Assembly: GCA_002717225.1 (NCBI GenBank)
Contig: PBDG01000053.1
Coordinates: forward strand, 22,456-65,947
Length of the DNA: 43,492 nt
DNA from: Rhodospirillaceae bacterium
Lineage (GTDB): Bacteria; Pseudomonadota; Alphaproteobacteria; UBA828
Direction: 5' to 3'
Positions 22,699-33,625 of this stretch are shown piece after piece. The notes beneath the pieces are model-generated. The model was not told the origin of the DNA and did no database searches. It was given only the letters and a program-made list of their open reading frames with translations. The number at the start of each line of letters is the position of its first letter. Positions within the stretch are counted from its first letter, which is position 1. The position numbers were made by a program, and so were the translations under genes.

Positions 22699-22812
22699 GG
22701 CCGTAATTATGGGTCGGCGGGGGGGGATTCGTCCAGTCGTGCCGCAATCATCCCATTTTTGCCTAGTATCCGTTACACTTCCGCCGACGGAATGCGTTGA
22801 GAGGAATGGAGA

Positions 22813-24645
22813 ATGCGTCGGCTTGCCGCCCTAGTAACGGGATTATTGCTATTGATTACCGCGCCAACGGCCATGGCAGAGAGTAGTGGCTGGCGTCATG
22901 GTTTGTCGCTATTCGGCGATCTAAAATACCTGCCCGGCTTCGCGCATTTTGATTATGTCGACCCGACCGCACCCAAAGGTGGGGCGATTTCACTGGCTAC
23001 GGTCGGTACCTTCGACAATCTCAACCCCTTTATTCTCAAGGGCGTCGAGGCGGTGGGAGCGGGGTTGCCCTTCGACAGCTTGCTCGCTACCGCGTTTGAC
23101 GAACCTGACACTGCTTATGGCCTGATCGCCGAAGCAGTGGAGCTAGCGGAAGACCGTTCCTGGGTGCGCTTCCGCCTCAATCCGGCGGCGCGCTGGCATG
23201 ATGGTACGGCGATTACGCCCGAGGATGTGGTTTTCACCTTCAAGACTCTGATGACCAAGGGCCACCCCAATTTCCGCCTGCTCTATTCGGATGTCTCTGG
23301 CGTCAAGAAGCTATCTGAGCGCGAGGTGGAGTTCCGTATATCGAATACCGAGAACCGCAAGTTACCACTTCTTCTGGGTGGGTTGCAGATTGTTTCTAAG
23401 GCCTATTATACCGCCAACGAGTTCAACAAAACGACACTAACTCCGCCCCTGGGCAGTGGCCCCTATAGAGTGAAGAAGGTTGAGCCCGGTCGTGCCGTAA
23501 CATATGCGCGGGTTGAGGAATATTGGGCAAAGGATCTGCCAGTTAATATCGGCCGACATAATTTTAACGAAATGCGCTGGGATTACTACCGCGATCGCAC
23601 GATCATGGTTGAGGCGCTTAAGGCTGGAGAGTTCGACTGGCATGAGGAGTTTACTTCGAAGACCTGGATGACAGCCTATGATCTCCCCGCAATAGATGCT
23701 GGCGCGATAATCAAAGAAGTTTTGCCGGATAATACGCCCTCCGGCGTGCAGGCGTTTTTCCTTAACACGCGACGTGACAAGTTCAAGGATGTGCGGGTGC
23801 GTCAGGCGCTTTCCCACGCCTTCGATTTTGAATGGACCAACAAGAATATTTTTTATGGGCTTTACAACCGTATGTCGAGCTATTTTGAAAATTCCGACCT
23901 CGCTGCTCGCGGCTTGCCCGAAGGCGCTGAACTCGCCCTCCTGGAAACTTTTCGCGGTCGTGTGCCGGAGCAGGTTTTCAGCGAAGAATTCAATCCACCG
24001 TTAAACGATGGCTCAGGCCGTAACCGGCAAAACTTGCGCCAGGCCAGCAAGCTGCTTGACTCGGCGGGTTGGAAACTTCAGGACGGCAGGCGGGTGAGCA
24101 TCGTCACCGGCGAGACGCTCCGGATCGAAATTCTCTATTTTTCGCCTACCTTCGAGCGCGTCTTCGGACCCTACGCGCGCAATCTGGAGCGGCTTGGTGT
24201 CGAGGTCAATCTCCGCCTCGTCGATCCCTCCCAATATGTCAAACGGGTAGAGGAGCATGATTTCGACGTCACAACGCGGCGATTCATACAGCAGATTTCG
24301 CCCGGTTCGGAACTATGGAGCTATTTCGGCTCTGCGTCGGCAGACCAACCCGGCGCACTCAATTCTGCTGGCATTAAGGATCCAGTGGTCGATGAATTGA
24401 TCGCCAAAATCCTTGCTGCGCCCGACCGAAGAAGTATGAAGATTGCCGCCCGTGCTCTCGATCGGGTGTTGCTCTGGGGCCATTACATCGTGCCGCAATG
24501 GTTCAAGGGCGACCATCACTTGGTCTACTGGAACAAATTCAGTCGACCTGCGCTTATGCCAGAATTCGGCTTTGGCGTTGACAATTGGTGGTTCGATAGC
24601 GACAAGGCCGACAAATTGACCGCCTATCGGAAATCGCTAAATTGA
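22813..24645 (+). CDS. ABC transporter substrate-binding protein, family 5 (YejA-like), copy 1
   Basis: Signal peptide; [54 protein letters not shown]; followed by yejBEF-type genes. Confidence 0.92.
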   Translation: MRRLAALVTGLLLLITAPTAMAESSGWRHGLSLFGDLKYLPGFAHFDYVDPTAPKGGAISLATVGTFDNLNPFILKGVEAVGAGLPFDSLLATAFDEPDTAYGLIAEAVELAEDRSWVRFRLNPAARWHDGTAITPEDVVFTFKTLMTKGHPNFRLLYSDVSGVKKLSEREVEFRISNTENRKLPLLLGGLQIVSKAYYTANEFNKTTLTPPLGSGPYRVKKVEPGRAVTYARVEEYWAKDLPVNIGRHNFNEMRWDYYRDRTIMVEALKAGEFDWHEEFTSKTWMTAYDLPAIDAGAIIKEVLPDNTPSGVQAFFLNTRRDKFKDVRVRQALSHAFDFEWTNKNIFYGLYNRMSSYFENSDLAARGLPEGAELALLETFRGRVPEQVFSEEFNPPLNDGSGRNRQNLRQASKLLDSAGWKLQDGRRVSIVTGETLRIEILYFSPTFERVFGPYARNLERLGVEVNLRLVDPSQYVKRVEEHDFDVTTRRFIQQISPGSELWSYFGSASADQPGALNSAGIKDPVVDELIAKILAAPDRRSMKIAARALDRVLLWGHYIVPQWFKGDHHLVYWNKFSRPALMPEFGFGVDNWWFDSDKADKLTAYRKSLN

Positions 24646-26510
24646 ACCCTATGTGGCGAGCACGGTATTTCTCCCTCGTTCTGCTCGTCTGCGGGGGATT
24701 GCTGTTTACCGAAACACCCTTCGGCTTGGCAGCGGAGGCTGACTATGCTGGCCATGGCGTGGCGATGCATGGCAACCTAAAATATGGGCCAAACTTTACC
24801 CATTTCGATTACGTCAATCCTGAAGCGCCGAAGGGTGGGCATGTTCGCCTCTCTCGCACCGGTACATTTGATAGTCTAAACCCTTTTATCCTGAAAGGCG
24901 TTACCGCGGTCTTTCTGGGGCTCACCTTCGAAAGCTTGATGGCGTCGTCGAGCGACGAGGCGTTTTCGCAATATGGCCTGATCGCCGGCCGAATAGAATT
25001 TCCCGCCGATCGCTCCTCGGTCACTTTTACGCTTCGTGAGGAGGCGCGCTGGCATGATGGTACGCAGGTCAGTGTTAATGACGTGATCTTCTCCTTCAAA
25101 ACACTGACCGAAAAAGGAAATCCTTTCTATCGGGTTTATTACGGCAATGTGGCGAAGGTTGAGGACCTCGGCGGGCGACGGGTGAAGTTCACCTTCGCCG
25201 AAGGTGAAAATCGCGAGTTGCCGCTGATTATCGGTCAGCTTGCGATCTTGCCCAAACATTATTTCGAGTCCCGCGATTTTGATAAGACCACCCTTGAGCC
25301 GATACTCGGCAGCGGCCCTTATAAGGTCAGTTTCGTCGAGGCGGGGAGAGCAATTTCATACCAGCGCGTCGCTGGCTATTGGGGTGCCCAATTACCAATC
25401 AATCGCGGCAGGCATAATTTTGAATCGATCCAGATTGACTATTACCGCGACGATACGGTCGCCCTCGAAGCTTTTAAGGCGCACGAGTTTGATTGGCGTT
25501 TGGAAAATTCCGCCAAGGTGTGGGCAAAATCTTATGACGGGCCGGCGGTTGAGAGCGGTCTCATTCAGAAGGTCAATGTTGCTCATGAGGAGCCGACCGG
25601 CCTTAGCGCCTTCGTATTCAATCTGCGTCGCCCGATCTTCGCTGATCGGCGGGTGCGCGAGGCGCTCGGGCTTGTCTTCGATTATGAATGGGCCAACAAG
25701 AATCTCTTTTTCGGCGCCTATACCAGGACCCGAAGTTACTTCTCAAATTCCGAACTGGCCTCCTTTGGCCTGCCTAGCGAAGCCGAACTGGCACTACTCG
25801 ATCCGTATCGCGGGCGCATCCCCGAAGAAGTATTTACCAAGGAGTTCGTGCTGTCCAAAACTGACGGTTTGGGCAACATCCGACACAATTTACGCGCCGC
25901 CAATAAACTCTTGCGCGGAGCCGGTTGGCAGGTGGTGGAGGAGAAGCTAATCCATAGCGAAACCGGTGCGCCATTCCAATTTGAATTTCTATTGCAATCG
26001 GGCGGCGCCTTTGAGCGTATTGCCCAGTCCTTTGCGCGCAATCTGGAGCGTCTCGGTATCACCATGGACATCCGCCTCGTCGACCCTGCGCAATATCAAT
26101 ATCGCATCCAGAATTTTGATTTCGACATGATGTGGGGCGGTTTTAGCCAATCTCTCTCGCCAGGTAATGAGCAGCGTGATTTTTGGAGTGCGGCCGCTGC
26201 TGATATGCCAGGCAGCCGCAATGTGATTGGCATTCGTGACCCGGTAGTCGATGAGTTAATCGAAACTCTCATCACTGCACCTGATCGGGAGGCACTGATT
26301 AATGCGACGCGCGCCCTCGACCGGGTACTGCTGTGGGGTCAATATGTCGTGCCGCTCTGGCATTTGCGCTCCTATCGCTTGGCCTATTGGAATATTTTCG
26401 GACGGCCCGAGGTTACAGCACGCTATGATCATGGCTTCCCTAGCACCTGGTGGGTCGATCCCGTTCGACTGCAAGCTGTAGAACGGGGTGAACAGGGTCT
26501 AGACAATTAA
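24642..26510 (+). CDS. ABC transporter substrate-binding protein, family 5 (YejA-like), copy 2
   Basis: Signal peptide; [54 protein letters not shown]; clearly paralogous to the upstream ORF. Track start is TTG at 24642; ATG at 24651 is more likely. Confidence 0.92.
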   Translation: MNPMWRARYFSLVLLVCGGLLFTETPFGLAAEADYAGHGVAMHGNLKYGPNFTHFDYVNPEAPKGGHVRLSRTGTFDSLNPFILKGVTAVFLGLTFESLMASSSDEAFSQYGLIAGRIEFPADRSSVTFTLREEARWHDGTQVSVNDVIFSFKTLTEKGNPFYRVYYGNVAKVEDLGGRRVKFTFAEGENRELPLIIGQLAILPKHYFESRDFDKTTLEPILGSGPYKVSFVEAGRAISYQRVAGYWGAQLPINRGRHNFESIQIDYYRDDTVALEAFKAHEFDWRLENSAKVWAKSYDGPAVESGLIQKVNVAHEEPTGLSAFVFNLRRPIFADRRVREALGLVFDYEWANKNLFFGAYTRTRSYFSNSELASFGLPSEAELALLDPYRGRIPEEVFTKEFVLSKTDGLGNIRHNLRAANKLLRGAGWQVVEEKLIHSETGAPFQFEFLLQSGGAFERIAQSFARNLERLGITMDIRLVDPAQYQYRIQNFDFDMMWGGFSQSLSPGNEQRDFWSAAAADMPGSRNVIGIRDPVVDELIETLITAPDREALINATRALDRVLLWGQYVVPLWHLRSYRLAYWNIFGRPEVTARYDHGFPSTWWVDPVRLQAVERGEQGLDN

Positions 26511-26532
26511 GCTAAGGCGGTTTGCACAACTG

Positions 26533-27648
26533 ATGTTCGCCTATCTAGTCCGCCGTTTGTTGCTCATCATCCCGACTTTGTTTGGGATTATGGTGATCAA
26601 TTTTTTCATTATACAGGTCGCACCCGGTGGGCCAGTGGAGCAGGTAATTGCTGAACTGACCGGCACCGCGACAGACGCTACCGCGCGTATTTCGGGCTCG
26701 CAATTGGGCGAGACCGGCTCGACGACAGGACAAAGTACGGCGGGCGTACAGGGTGATCTTTCGAGCAAATATCGAGGCGCACGTGGCCTGGATCCGCAGC
26801 TCATCGCCGATCTCGAAAGGCAATTCGGCTTCGACAAGCCGATGGGTGAACGTTTTCTACTGATGATGGAGCGTTATGTGCAACTGGATTTTGGTGAAAG
26901 CTTCTTTCAGGACCGTAGTGTTATCCAGCTTGTGGTTGATAAGCTGCCGGTATCCATATCGCTCGGTCTTTGGACGACGCTTCTGGCCTATCTGATCTCC
27001 ATACCGCTCGGTATCGCCAAGGCGGTACGCGACGGCTCCCGTTTTGATGTGTGGACAAGCGGTGCCATCTTCGCTGGTTATGCGATTCCGAGCTTCCTCT
27101 TCGCCGTCCTTCTAGTGGTACTATTCTCAGGCGGCAATTTTCTTAATTGGTTCCCCTTACGCGGTATTGTCTCCAACGATTGGGAAGCCCTTTCTCTCGG
27201 CGGTAAAATCGTCGACTATCTATGGCATTTGGTGCTGCCGATAACCGCGATGGCGATTGGCGGTTTTGCCACCCTCACCATGCTAACCAAAAATTCCTTC
27301 CTCGATGAGATCAATAAGCAATATGTCATCACCGCACGTGCCAAGGGGTTAACCGAGCGCCGCGTGCTCTATGGTCACGTCTTCCGTAATGCCATGTTAA
27401 TCGTCGTCGCCGGCTTCCCCGCCGCTTTCGTAGGCATACTCTTTACTGGCGCGCTCCTCATCGAGATCATCTTCTCGCTCGATGGACTCGGCTTGCTTGG
27501 CTATGAGGCGCTGGTTGGGCGTGATTATCCAATTATTTTCGGCACGCTCTTTGTCTTTACGCTACTGGGACTATTAGTGAATCTGATTGGGGACATGTTG
27601 TATGTGGTGATTGATCCACGAATTGATTTTGAGAAGCGCGAGGTCTAG
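26533..27648 (+). CDS. yejB: Microcin C/oligopeptide ABC transporter permease YejB-like
   Basis: [45 protein letters not shown] permease loop [17 protein letters not shown]. Confidence 0.93.
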   Translation: MFAYLVRRLLLIIPTLFGIMVINFFIIQVAPGGPVEQVIAELTGTATDATARISGSQLGETGSTTGQSTAGVQGDLSSKYRGARGLDPQLIADLERQFGFDKPMGERFLLMMERYVQLDFGESFFQDRSVIQLVVDKLPVSISLGLWTTLLAYLISIPLGIAKAVRDGSRFDVWTSGAIFAGYAIPSFLFAVLLVVLFSGGNFLNWFPLRGIVSNDWEALSLGGKIVDYLWHLVLPITAMAIGGFATLTMLTKNSFLDEINKQYVITARAKGLTERRVLYGHVFRNAMLIVVAGFPAAFVGILFTGALLIEIIFSLDGLGLLGYEALVGRDYPIIFGTLFVFTLLGLLVNLIGDMLYVVIDPRIDFEKREV

Positions 27649-27651
27649 GGG

Positions 27652-28683
27652 ATGGCATTCCTTTTCTCGCCCATGTCCAAGCGGCGCCTGCGTAATTTCA
27701 AGGCAAATCGGCGAGGTTATATCTCGCTGTGGATTTTCCTCGTGCTTTTCATTATCTCGGCGCCAGCAGAGTTCATAGCTAACGACAAGCCGCTGATTGT
27801 CAAGTTCGACGGTGAGCTCTATTTCCCGGTTGTCACCTCCTATGCTGAGACCGAGTTCGGTGGCGAATTTGAAACCGAGGCGGATTATCGGGATCCCTTT
27901 GTGAAGGATCTGATCACGGAGAGGGGTTGGATGCTCTGGCCGATAGTCGAATACGACTATCAAACGATCAATTACGATCTTAAGACGCCGGCGCCCTCAC
28001 CGCCGACCTTGTCCAATCCACTTGGCACTGACGATCAGGGGCGCGATGTGCTGGCGCGGGCGATATATGGCTTCCGTATCTCGGTGCTATTTGGCCTGAT
28101 CCTGACTATCGCAAGCTCTGTCGTCGGCATCGCTGCCGGGGCGGTACAAGGTTATTTCGGCGGCCTGCTGGATCTCTTCTTCCAGCGCTTCATCGAAATA
28201 TGGTCGGGCCTGCCAACTCTCTTTATCTTGATCATAGTAGCAAGTATTATTGTTCCCAATTTCTGGACCTTGCTGGCGGTGCTCTTCATCTTTAGCTGGA
28301 CGAGTCTCGTGGGTGTGGTACGTGCGGAATTCCTCCGAGTGCGCAACTTCGAATATATCAGAGCCGCTCGCGCGCTTGGTGTGAATGATCGCACGATCAT
28401 GTGGCGACACGCATTGCCCAATGCCATGGTCTCGGCGCTTACCTTTATGCCGTTCATATTGACCGGTTCGATCACCACCCTGACGGCACTTGATTTTCTA
28501 GGCTATGGTTTACCGCCAGGCTCGGCCTCTCTCGGCGAATTATTGCAGCAGGGAAAGGCTAATTTGCACGCACCTTGGCTTGGTTTTACCGGTTTTGTAG
28601 TCATTGCCGTCATGCTGAGTTTGTTGATCTTTGTCTTCGAAGCAGTTCGCGATGCGTTTGACCCACGAAAATTGGTGGCGTGA
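27652..28683 (+). CDS. yejE: Oligopeptide ABC transporter permease YejE-like
   Basis: SPMSKRRLRNFKANRRGYISLWIF, NPLGTDDQGRDVLARAIYGFRISVLFG, EAA loop ARALGVNDRTIMWRHALPNA. Confidence 0.93.
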   Translation: MAFLFSPMSKRRLRNFKANRRGYISLWIFLVLFIISAPAEFIANDKPLIVKFDGELYFPVVTSYAETEFGGEFETEADYRDPFVKDLITERGWMLWPIVEYDYQTINYDLKTPAPSPPTLSNPLGTDDQGRDVLARAIYGFRISVLFGLILTIASSVVGIAAGAVQGYFGGLLDLFFQRFIEIWSGLPTLFILIIVASIIVPNFWTLLAVLFIFSWTSLVGVVRAEFLRVRNFEYIRAARALGVNDRTIMWRHALPNAMVSALTFMPFILTGSITTLTALDFLGYGLPPGSASLGELLQQGKANLHAPWLGFTGFVVIAVMLSLLIFVFEAVRDAFDPRKLVA

Positions 28684-30314
28684 TGGCGAGTGGCAAACTC
28701 CTAGAAGTTCGTGGCCTTGACGTAAAATTCACTGTCGGCAGTAACGCCACTCATGCGGTAAGAGGGGTCAGCTTCGATATCAAGCGTGGCGAAACTCTGG
28801 CACTCGTGGGCGAGAGTGGTTCAGGAAAATCAGTCACCGCACATTCTATCTTGCAATTGCTGCCGTATCCCGTAGCGTCGCATCCCAACGGTTCGATACT
28901 CTTCGAAGGTGAGGAATTGATCGGCGCACCTCAGGCTCGTCTGAAATGCGTGCGCGGTAACCGCATCTCGATGATCTTCCAAGAACCTACCACCTCGCTC
29001 AATCCGTTGCACAGTGTTGGCAAGCAGGTGGCCGAGGCGATCATGTTGCATCGTAGGCTGCCAAAGGCCCAGGCCTATCGTCGCGTTGAAGAATTGTTTG
29101 AGATGGTCGCGCTCGGCGAGACTAAGAGCCGGCTCAAGGCCTATCCTCACGAGTTCTCTGGTGGTCAACGCCAGCGGGTGATGATTGCTATTGCGCTCGC
29201 CTGCGAACCTGATCTCCTCATTGCTGACGAGCCAACCACGGCGCTCGACGTTACTGTCCAGGCAGAAATTCTTAGGCTCCTGGCCGACTTGCAACGCCAA
29301 CTTGGCATGTCAATGATGTTGATTACCCATGACCTGAACATCGTCCGTCATTTGGCGGACGAGGTTTGCGTCATGAAATCTGGCGAGATCGTTGATTCCG
29401 GTCCAACGTTGCGGATTTTCGAGAGTCCCAACCACGACTATACTTGCCACCTCCTTGCTGCTGAACCAAAAGGCGATCCGCTAGAGGTTGAGGAGGCTGC
29501 CAAGATGGTCATCACATGCGACGATCTCAAGGTTCATTTTCCCGTCAAGAGTGGTGTGTTCCGCACCACTAGGGGTTATGTGAAGGCGGTGGACGGAGTA
29601 ACGATCTCGGTGCGCGAGGGGCAGACTGTGGGCGTCGTCGGTGAGAGCGGTTCCGGCAAGACCACCCTAGGCATGGCGCTCCTTCGCCTTCAACGCAGCG
29701 AAGGGCATATCCACTTCTGTGGCGAAGCCATCCAGGGGCGGAATTTTAAAGAGATGCTGCCACTTCGTCAAAGTATGCAGGTTGTCTTTCAAGATCCTTA
29801 TGGCTCACTCAGTCCCAGGCTATCCATCGGCCAGATTGTTGAAGAGGGCTTGCGCGTGCACGCGTCCGAAATGCCGCGTAACGCACGGCGGGCGCTTATC
29901 GGCGACACTCTTGCTGAAGTAGGCCTCGACCCTGAGAGCCAAGACCGCTATCCGCACGAATTCTCCGGCGGGCAACGCCAACGCATTTCGATCGCCCGCG
30001 CGCTCGTCCTCAAGCCGCGTCTGATCGTCCTCGACGAGCCTACTTCGGCACTCGATATGTCGGTCCAGGCGCAGGTCATCGACCTTCTGCGCGAACTGCA
30101 GCGCAAGCACGGACTCGCCTATCTATTCATCAGCCATGACCTCAAGGTCATCCGAGCAATCAGCCATGAGGTAGTGGTGATGCGCAATGGCAAAGTGGTG
30201 GAGCAGGGTCCGGCCACCCAAATCTTCGACGAGCCACGACATGACTATACCAAAACCTTGATGGCCGCGGCCTTCGAGTTGCGTGCCGGCGGAATGGCTG
30301 TGCGGCAAGCCTGA
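28680..30314 (+). CDS. yejF: Oligopeptide ABC transporter ATP-binding protein YejF-like (two ABC domains)
   Basis: Two Walker A motifs ([26 protein letters not shown]), two signature motifs ([26 protein letters not shown]). Start GTG 28680 or ATG 28683. Confidence 0.95.
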   Translation: MMASGKLLEVRGLDVKFTVGSNATHAVRGVSFDIKRGETLALVGESGSGKSVTAHSILQLLPYPVASHPNGSILFEGEELIGAPQARLKCVRGNRISMIFQEPTTSLNPLHSVGKQVAEAIMLHRRLPKAQAYRRVEELFEMVALGETKSRLKAYPHEFSGGQRQRVMIAIALACEPDLLIADEPTTALDVTVQAEILRLLADLQRQLGMSMMLITHDLNIVRHLADEVCVMKSGEIVDSGPTLRIFESPNHDYTCHLLAAEPKGDPLEVEEAAKMVITCDDLKVHFPVKSGVFRTTRGYVKAVDGVTISVREGQTVGVVGESGSGKTTLGMALLRLQRSEGHIHFCGEAIQGRNFKEMLPLRQSMQVVFQDPYGSLSPRLSIGQIVEEGLRVHASEMPRNARRALIGDTLAEVGLDPESQDRYPHEFSGGQRQRISIARALVLKPRLIVLDEPTSALDMSVQAQVIDLLRELQRKHGLAYLFISHDLKVIRAISHEVVVMRNGKVVEQGPATQIFDEPRHDYTKTLMAAAFELRAGGMAVRQA

Positions 30315-30644
30315 CCATGTTGACAGTTTCCTAGACAATTACTTCTAGCAGGTCGACGTATTATTCGCGACTGCCTTGGAATATCAAAATTCGTAGTCAC
30401 GGGCTTTTTATTGAAAAAGATTTCTTGCGTCGCCATGTTGCTGCAAGATCGCAATCGCCATGCTCGACCTCTTGGCTCGGGTCAATCAAACACCGAACAA
30501 TTTAGCCAAGCATTTTAGCATAAAAGGTGTTTTGGTGTGATGGCGCGAATGTAGCCGCAAAAGCTGGACGTCGCGAAGATTACTGGCGCGGCGCCTCGAA
30601 TGCCGACAACATTTAAGGCAAGCCCAGGCAGTGCCAGACAATAA

Positions 30645-31799
30645 TCAGCGGGTAAAATAGCCGACTAGCACTCGCTCGTATATATCGGCGAGTTGGTCGA
30701 GCTCCGCAACATCGATGAATTCGTCGGTCTTGTGCATGGTGCGACCGATTAGGCCGAATTCGGCCACCGCACAATAATCCTTTATGAAGCGCGCATCCGA
30801 GGTGCCGCCGGTGGTCGAAAGCTCTGGCAGCCGCCCGGTAGCTGACTTGACGGCATCTGAAATGAGTGTGCTCAATTTCCCGGGCGGCGTGAGAAAAGCT
30901 TCGCCAGTGACGTGGATATCGAGTGCATAATTACCGCCCACCAAGTCAAATTGCTCATGTAGCAAGGTGATGAGGCTGTCAGACGTATGGGTGTCGTTAA
31001 AGCGGATGTTGAATGCCGCCACGGCCTTAGCCGGGATGACATTTGTCGCCGAGTTGCCGGTGTCTATGCCAGTGATCTCAATATTGCTAGGTTGAAAATA
31101 ATCACTTCCTTTATCGAGTTGAATCTCGGTGAGGCGGGCGAGCATAGCAACAAGGCGGGGCAAGGGATTGTCGGCGAGATGGGGATAGGCGACATGGCCC
31201 TGTGCGCCGGTTAATGTGAGGCGCCCATTTATGCTACCGCGTCGTCCGATCTTTATCATGTCGCCTAAGCGCTCCGGATTGGTTGGCTCGCCGACCAGGC
31301 AGACATCGAGTTGCTCAGCATTTGCATCGAGCCATTCGAGCATCTTGCGGGTACCATTGATCGCCGGGCCCTCCTCGTCGCCGGTGATCAGAAAGCTGAT
31401 TGAGCCGTCCCACCCCGCCTGTCGAGCCGAGAGAAAGCGCGCTGTGGCGGCGACAAAGGCGGCAATTGCTCCCTTCATATCACTTGCGCCGCGACCGTAT
31501 AGCTTCCCGTCGTGAATTTCGGCTGAGAAGGGATCGTTCTGCCATTCACCGCGGTCGCCGACCGGTACAACGTCGGAATGGCCGGCGAAGCAAAAATTGG
31601 GCGCGGATTTGCCGATGCGGGCGTAAAGATTATCGACCGGCGCGGTGCCAGGCTCTTCTCCAAGAATGCGGTGACAGGTGAAGCCGAGTTCTTCAAGTGC
31701 GTTTTGCAATACGTCGAGTGCGCCTTCGTCTGCCGGTGTTACCGAGGGACAGCGTATTAGGGCGCGGGCCAATTCTAGCGGTTGATCGAGCCCTGTCAT
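30645..31799 (-). CDS. dapE: Succinyl-diaminopimelate desuccinylase
   Basis: [81 protein letters not shown]. Confidence 0.96.
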   Translation of the reverse strand: MTGLDQPLELARALIRCPSVTPADEGALDVLQNALEELGFTCHRILGEEPGTAPVDNLYARIGKSAPNFCFAGHSDVVPVGDRGEWQNDPFSAEIHDGKLYGRGASDMKGAIAAFVAATARFLSARQAGWDGSISFLITGDEEGPAINGTRKMLEWLDANAEQLDVCLVGEPTNPERLGDMIKIGRRGSINGRLTLTGAQGHVAYPHLADNPLPRLVAMLARLTEIQLDKGSDYFQPSNIEITGIDTGNSATNVIPAKAVAAFNIRFNDTHTSDSLITLLHEQFDLVGGNYALDIHVTGEAFLTPPGKLSTLISDAVKSATGRLPELSTTGGTSDARFIKDYCAVAEFGLIGRTMHKTDEFIDVAELDQLADIYERVLVGYFTR

Positions 31800-31805
31800 A
31801 GGGAA

Positions 31806-32651
31806 TCAGCTCCGCAACAGCTCGTTGATTGATGTCTTGCTGCGGGTCTGCGCGTCGACCCGTTTGACGATCACGGCACAGTAGAGATTGGGTGACACGC
31901 TGCCATCGTTTTCGCTCTGGCCCGCCATACTGCCCGGTACAACAACGGAATAGGCTGGCACGCGGCCGTAATGGACCTCGCCTGTGGCGCGGTCGACGAT
32001 GCGTGTCGAGGCGCCGAGATACACGCCCATGCTGAGAACCGAGCCCTGCTCGACGATAACTCCTTCGGCAACCTCGCTGCGCGCGCCGATGAAGCAATCA
32101 TCCTCGATGATGACTGGATTAGCTTGCAATGGCTCTAACACGCCACCGATGCCGGCACCGCCTGATATGTGGCAGTTCTTACCAATCTGGGCGCAACTGC
32201 CAACTGTCGCCCATGTATCAACCATGGAGCCGTTGTCGATGTAGGCGCCGAGATTCACGAAGCTTGGCATTAGCACCACGCCCGGGGCGATATAGGCCGA
32301 GTTGCGCACAATTGCGCCGGGTACGGCTCGGAAGCCGGCGTCACGGAAATTCTTCTCCGTCCAGCCAGTGAACTTCGAAGGTACCTTGTCAAACCACGTT
32401 GTCGCTTCACCAGGTCCTCCGGCAATCGCCGTCATGTCGTTGAGGCGGAAAGAGAGCAGCACGGCCTTCTTAAGCCACTGATTGACGGTCCAGCCAGTGA
32501 TCCCTTTTTCACACACCCTCAGCGTGCCGCTATCGAGTGCCTCCAAGGCGGCTTCCACCGCCTGGCGCTCCTCACCCTTGTAGTCGGTCGCCAGTGTGTC
32601 GCGAGTTTCCCAGGCGCGTTCGATGATCTCTTTCATTCGTTCCGGTTGCAC
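31806..32651 (-). CDS. dapD: 2,3,4,5-tetrahydropyridine-2,6-dicarboxylate N-succinyltransferase
   Basis: Left-handed beta-helix hexapeptide region: [67 protein letters not shown]. Confidence 0.97.
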   Translation of the reverse strand: MQPERMKEIIERAWETRDTLATDYKGEERQAVEAALEALDSGTLRVCEKGITGWTVNQWLKKAVLLSFRLNDMTAIAGGPGEATTWFDKVPSKFTGWTEKNFRDAGFRAVPGAIVRNSAYIAPGVVLMPSFVNLGAYIDNGSMVDTWATVGSCAQIGKNCHISGGAGIGGVLEPLQANPVIIEDDCFIGARSEVAEGVIVEQGSVLSMGVYLGASTRIVDRATGEVHYGRVPAYSVVVPGSMAGQSENDGSVSPNLYCAVIVKRVDAQTRSKTSINELLRS

Positions 32652-32734
32652 AGCCTTGTCTCCAAAAAATTCGCGCTTAACCTAGCCGTCCGCCATCGCC
32701 TGTCAACTGGATCGCCCGCGCAACATCGAGCGCT

Positions 32735-33430
32735 CTAGGGGTCGGAAGTGGCATTATCAAGCCAAGCCACCAGGTCATCAGTTTCGTAATCCGGTTTGGC
32801 TTCGTCATTGCCTGGCAACACCCAATTATCGTCCCCGCGCACCCACACAGTTGTCATGCCGCGCGCCGCGGCGGGCACCAAGTTGCGTGCAATGTCCTCA
32901 AAGAAGATCGATTTCTGAGGATCTATTTCAAAGCGCTTAATCAGCAGGTCATAGGCTTCGGGGTAGGGTTTCGGCACATAATTGGCGGCGGCGATGTCAT
33001 AGATATGCTCGAAGTGATGGCTGATTTTAAGACGGGCCAAAACCTTGCGCGAATAGGGTACGTCTGCATTGGTAAAGATCAGTTTGCGGCCTGGCAGTCT
33101 GTTGAGGGCGGCTTCGAGTTCAGCACTTGGCTTTAGCGGTGAAAAATCGATATTGTGGACAAAATCGAGAAATTCTTCAGGTTCCATACCGTGCTGGGTC
33201 ATCAGCCCGTTAAGAGTCGTGCCATGCTCGCGAAAATATGTTTTCTGGATTTTTCGGGCTTCCAACTCGTCAACATTGAAGAGTTGAGCGATGAATTGAC
33301 CAATTCGAACGTCGATTTGGTCAAAAAGGCGGCTTGTTGAGGGATACAGCGTGTTATCTAGATCAAAAATCCATGTATTTACATGGCTCAGATCCGCTTT
33401 GCAGTGAGATGCGTGCTGATTCATGAGCAT
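32735..33430 (-). CDS. HAD-superfamily pyrimidine 5'-nucleotidase
   Basis: TWIFDLDNTLYPSTSRLFDQIDVRIGQFI (HAD motif I), IFTNADVPYSRKVL (motif II), FFEDIARNLVPAAARGMTTVWV (motif IV). Confidence 0.88.
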   Translation of the reverse strand: MLMNQHASHCKADLSHVNTWIFDLDNTLYPSTSRLFDQIDVRIGQFIAQLFNVDELEARKIQKTYFREHGTTLNGLMTQHGMEPEEFLDFVHNIDFSPLKPSAELEAALNRLPGRKLIFTNADVPYSRKVLARLKISHHFEHIYDIAAANYVPKPYPEAYDLLIKRFEIDPQKSIFFEDIARNLVPAAARGMTTVWVRGDDNWVLPGNDEAKPDYETDDLVAWLDNATSDP

Positions 33431-33625
33431 TTCTTATATTTTAATACATGACGGCCTGCAATCTGCAACGTTGAGAGAAAGTATTTTTTCCGTGTTTACA
33501 GTTTATTGTTTGCGTTAGTTGACCAATGATTTTGCTAATTTAGGCTTCTCCAGTCATGTCAACTTATCCTGGATTTGGTGGTGAACGTCTCGTGCATCCC
33601 CAAGATATTGTGATATAAGCCGCGT

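Noticed and set aside
25240-25950. 236-aa plus-strand ORF overlapping the second YejA-like gene in another frame
   Set aside because: Same-strand alternative frame within a convincing CDS.
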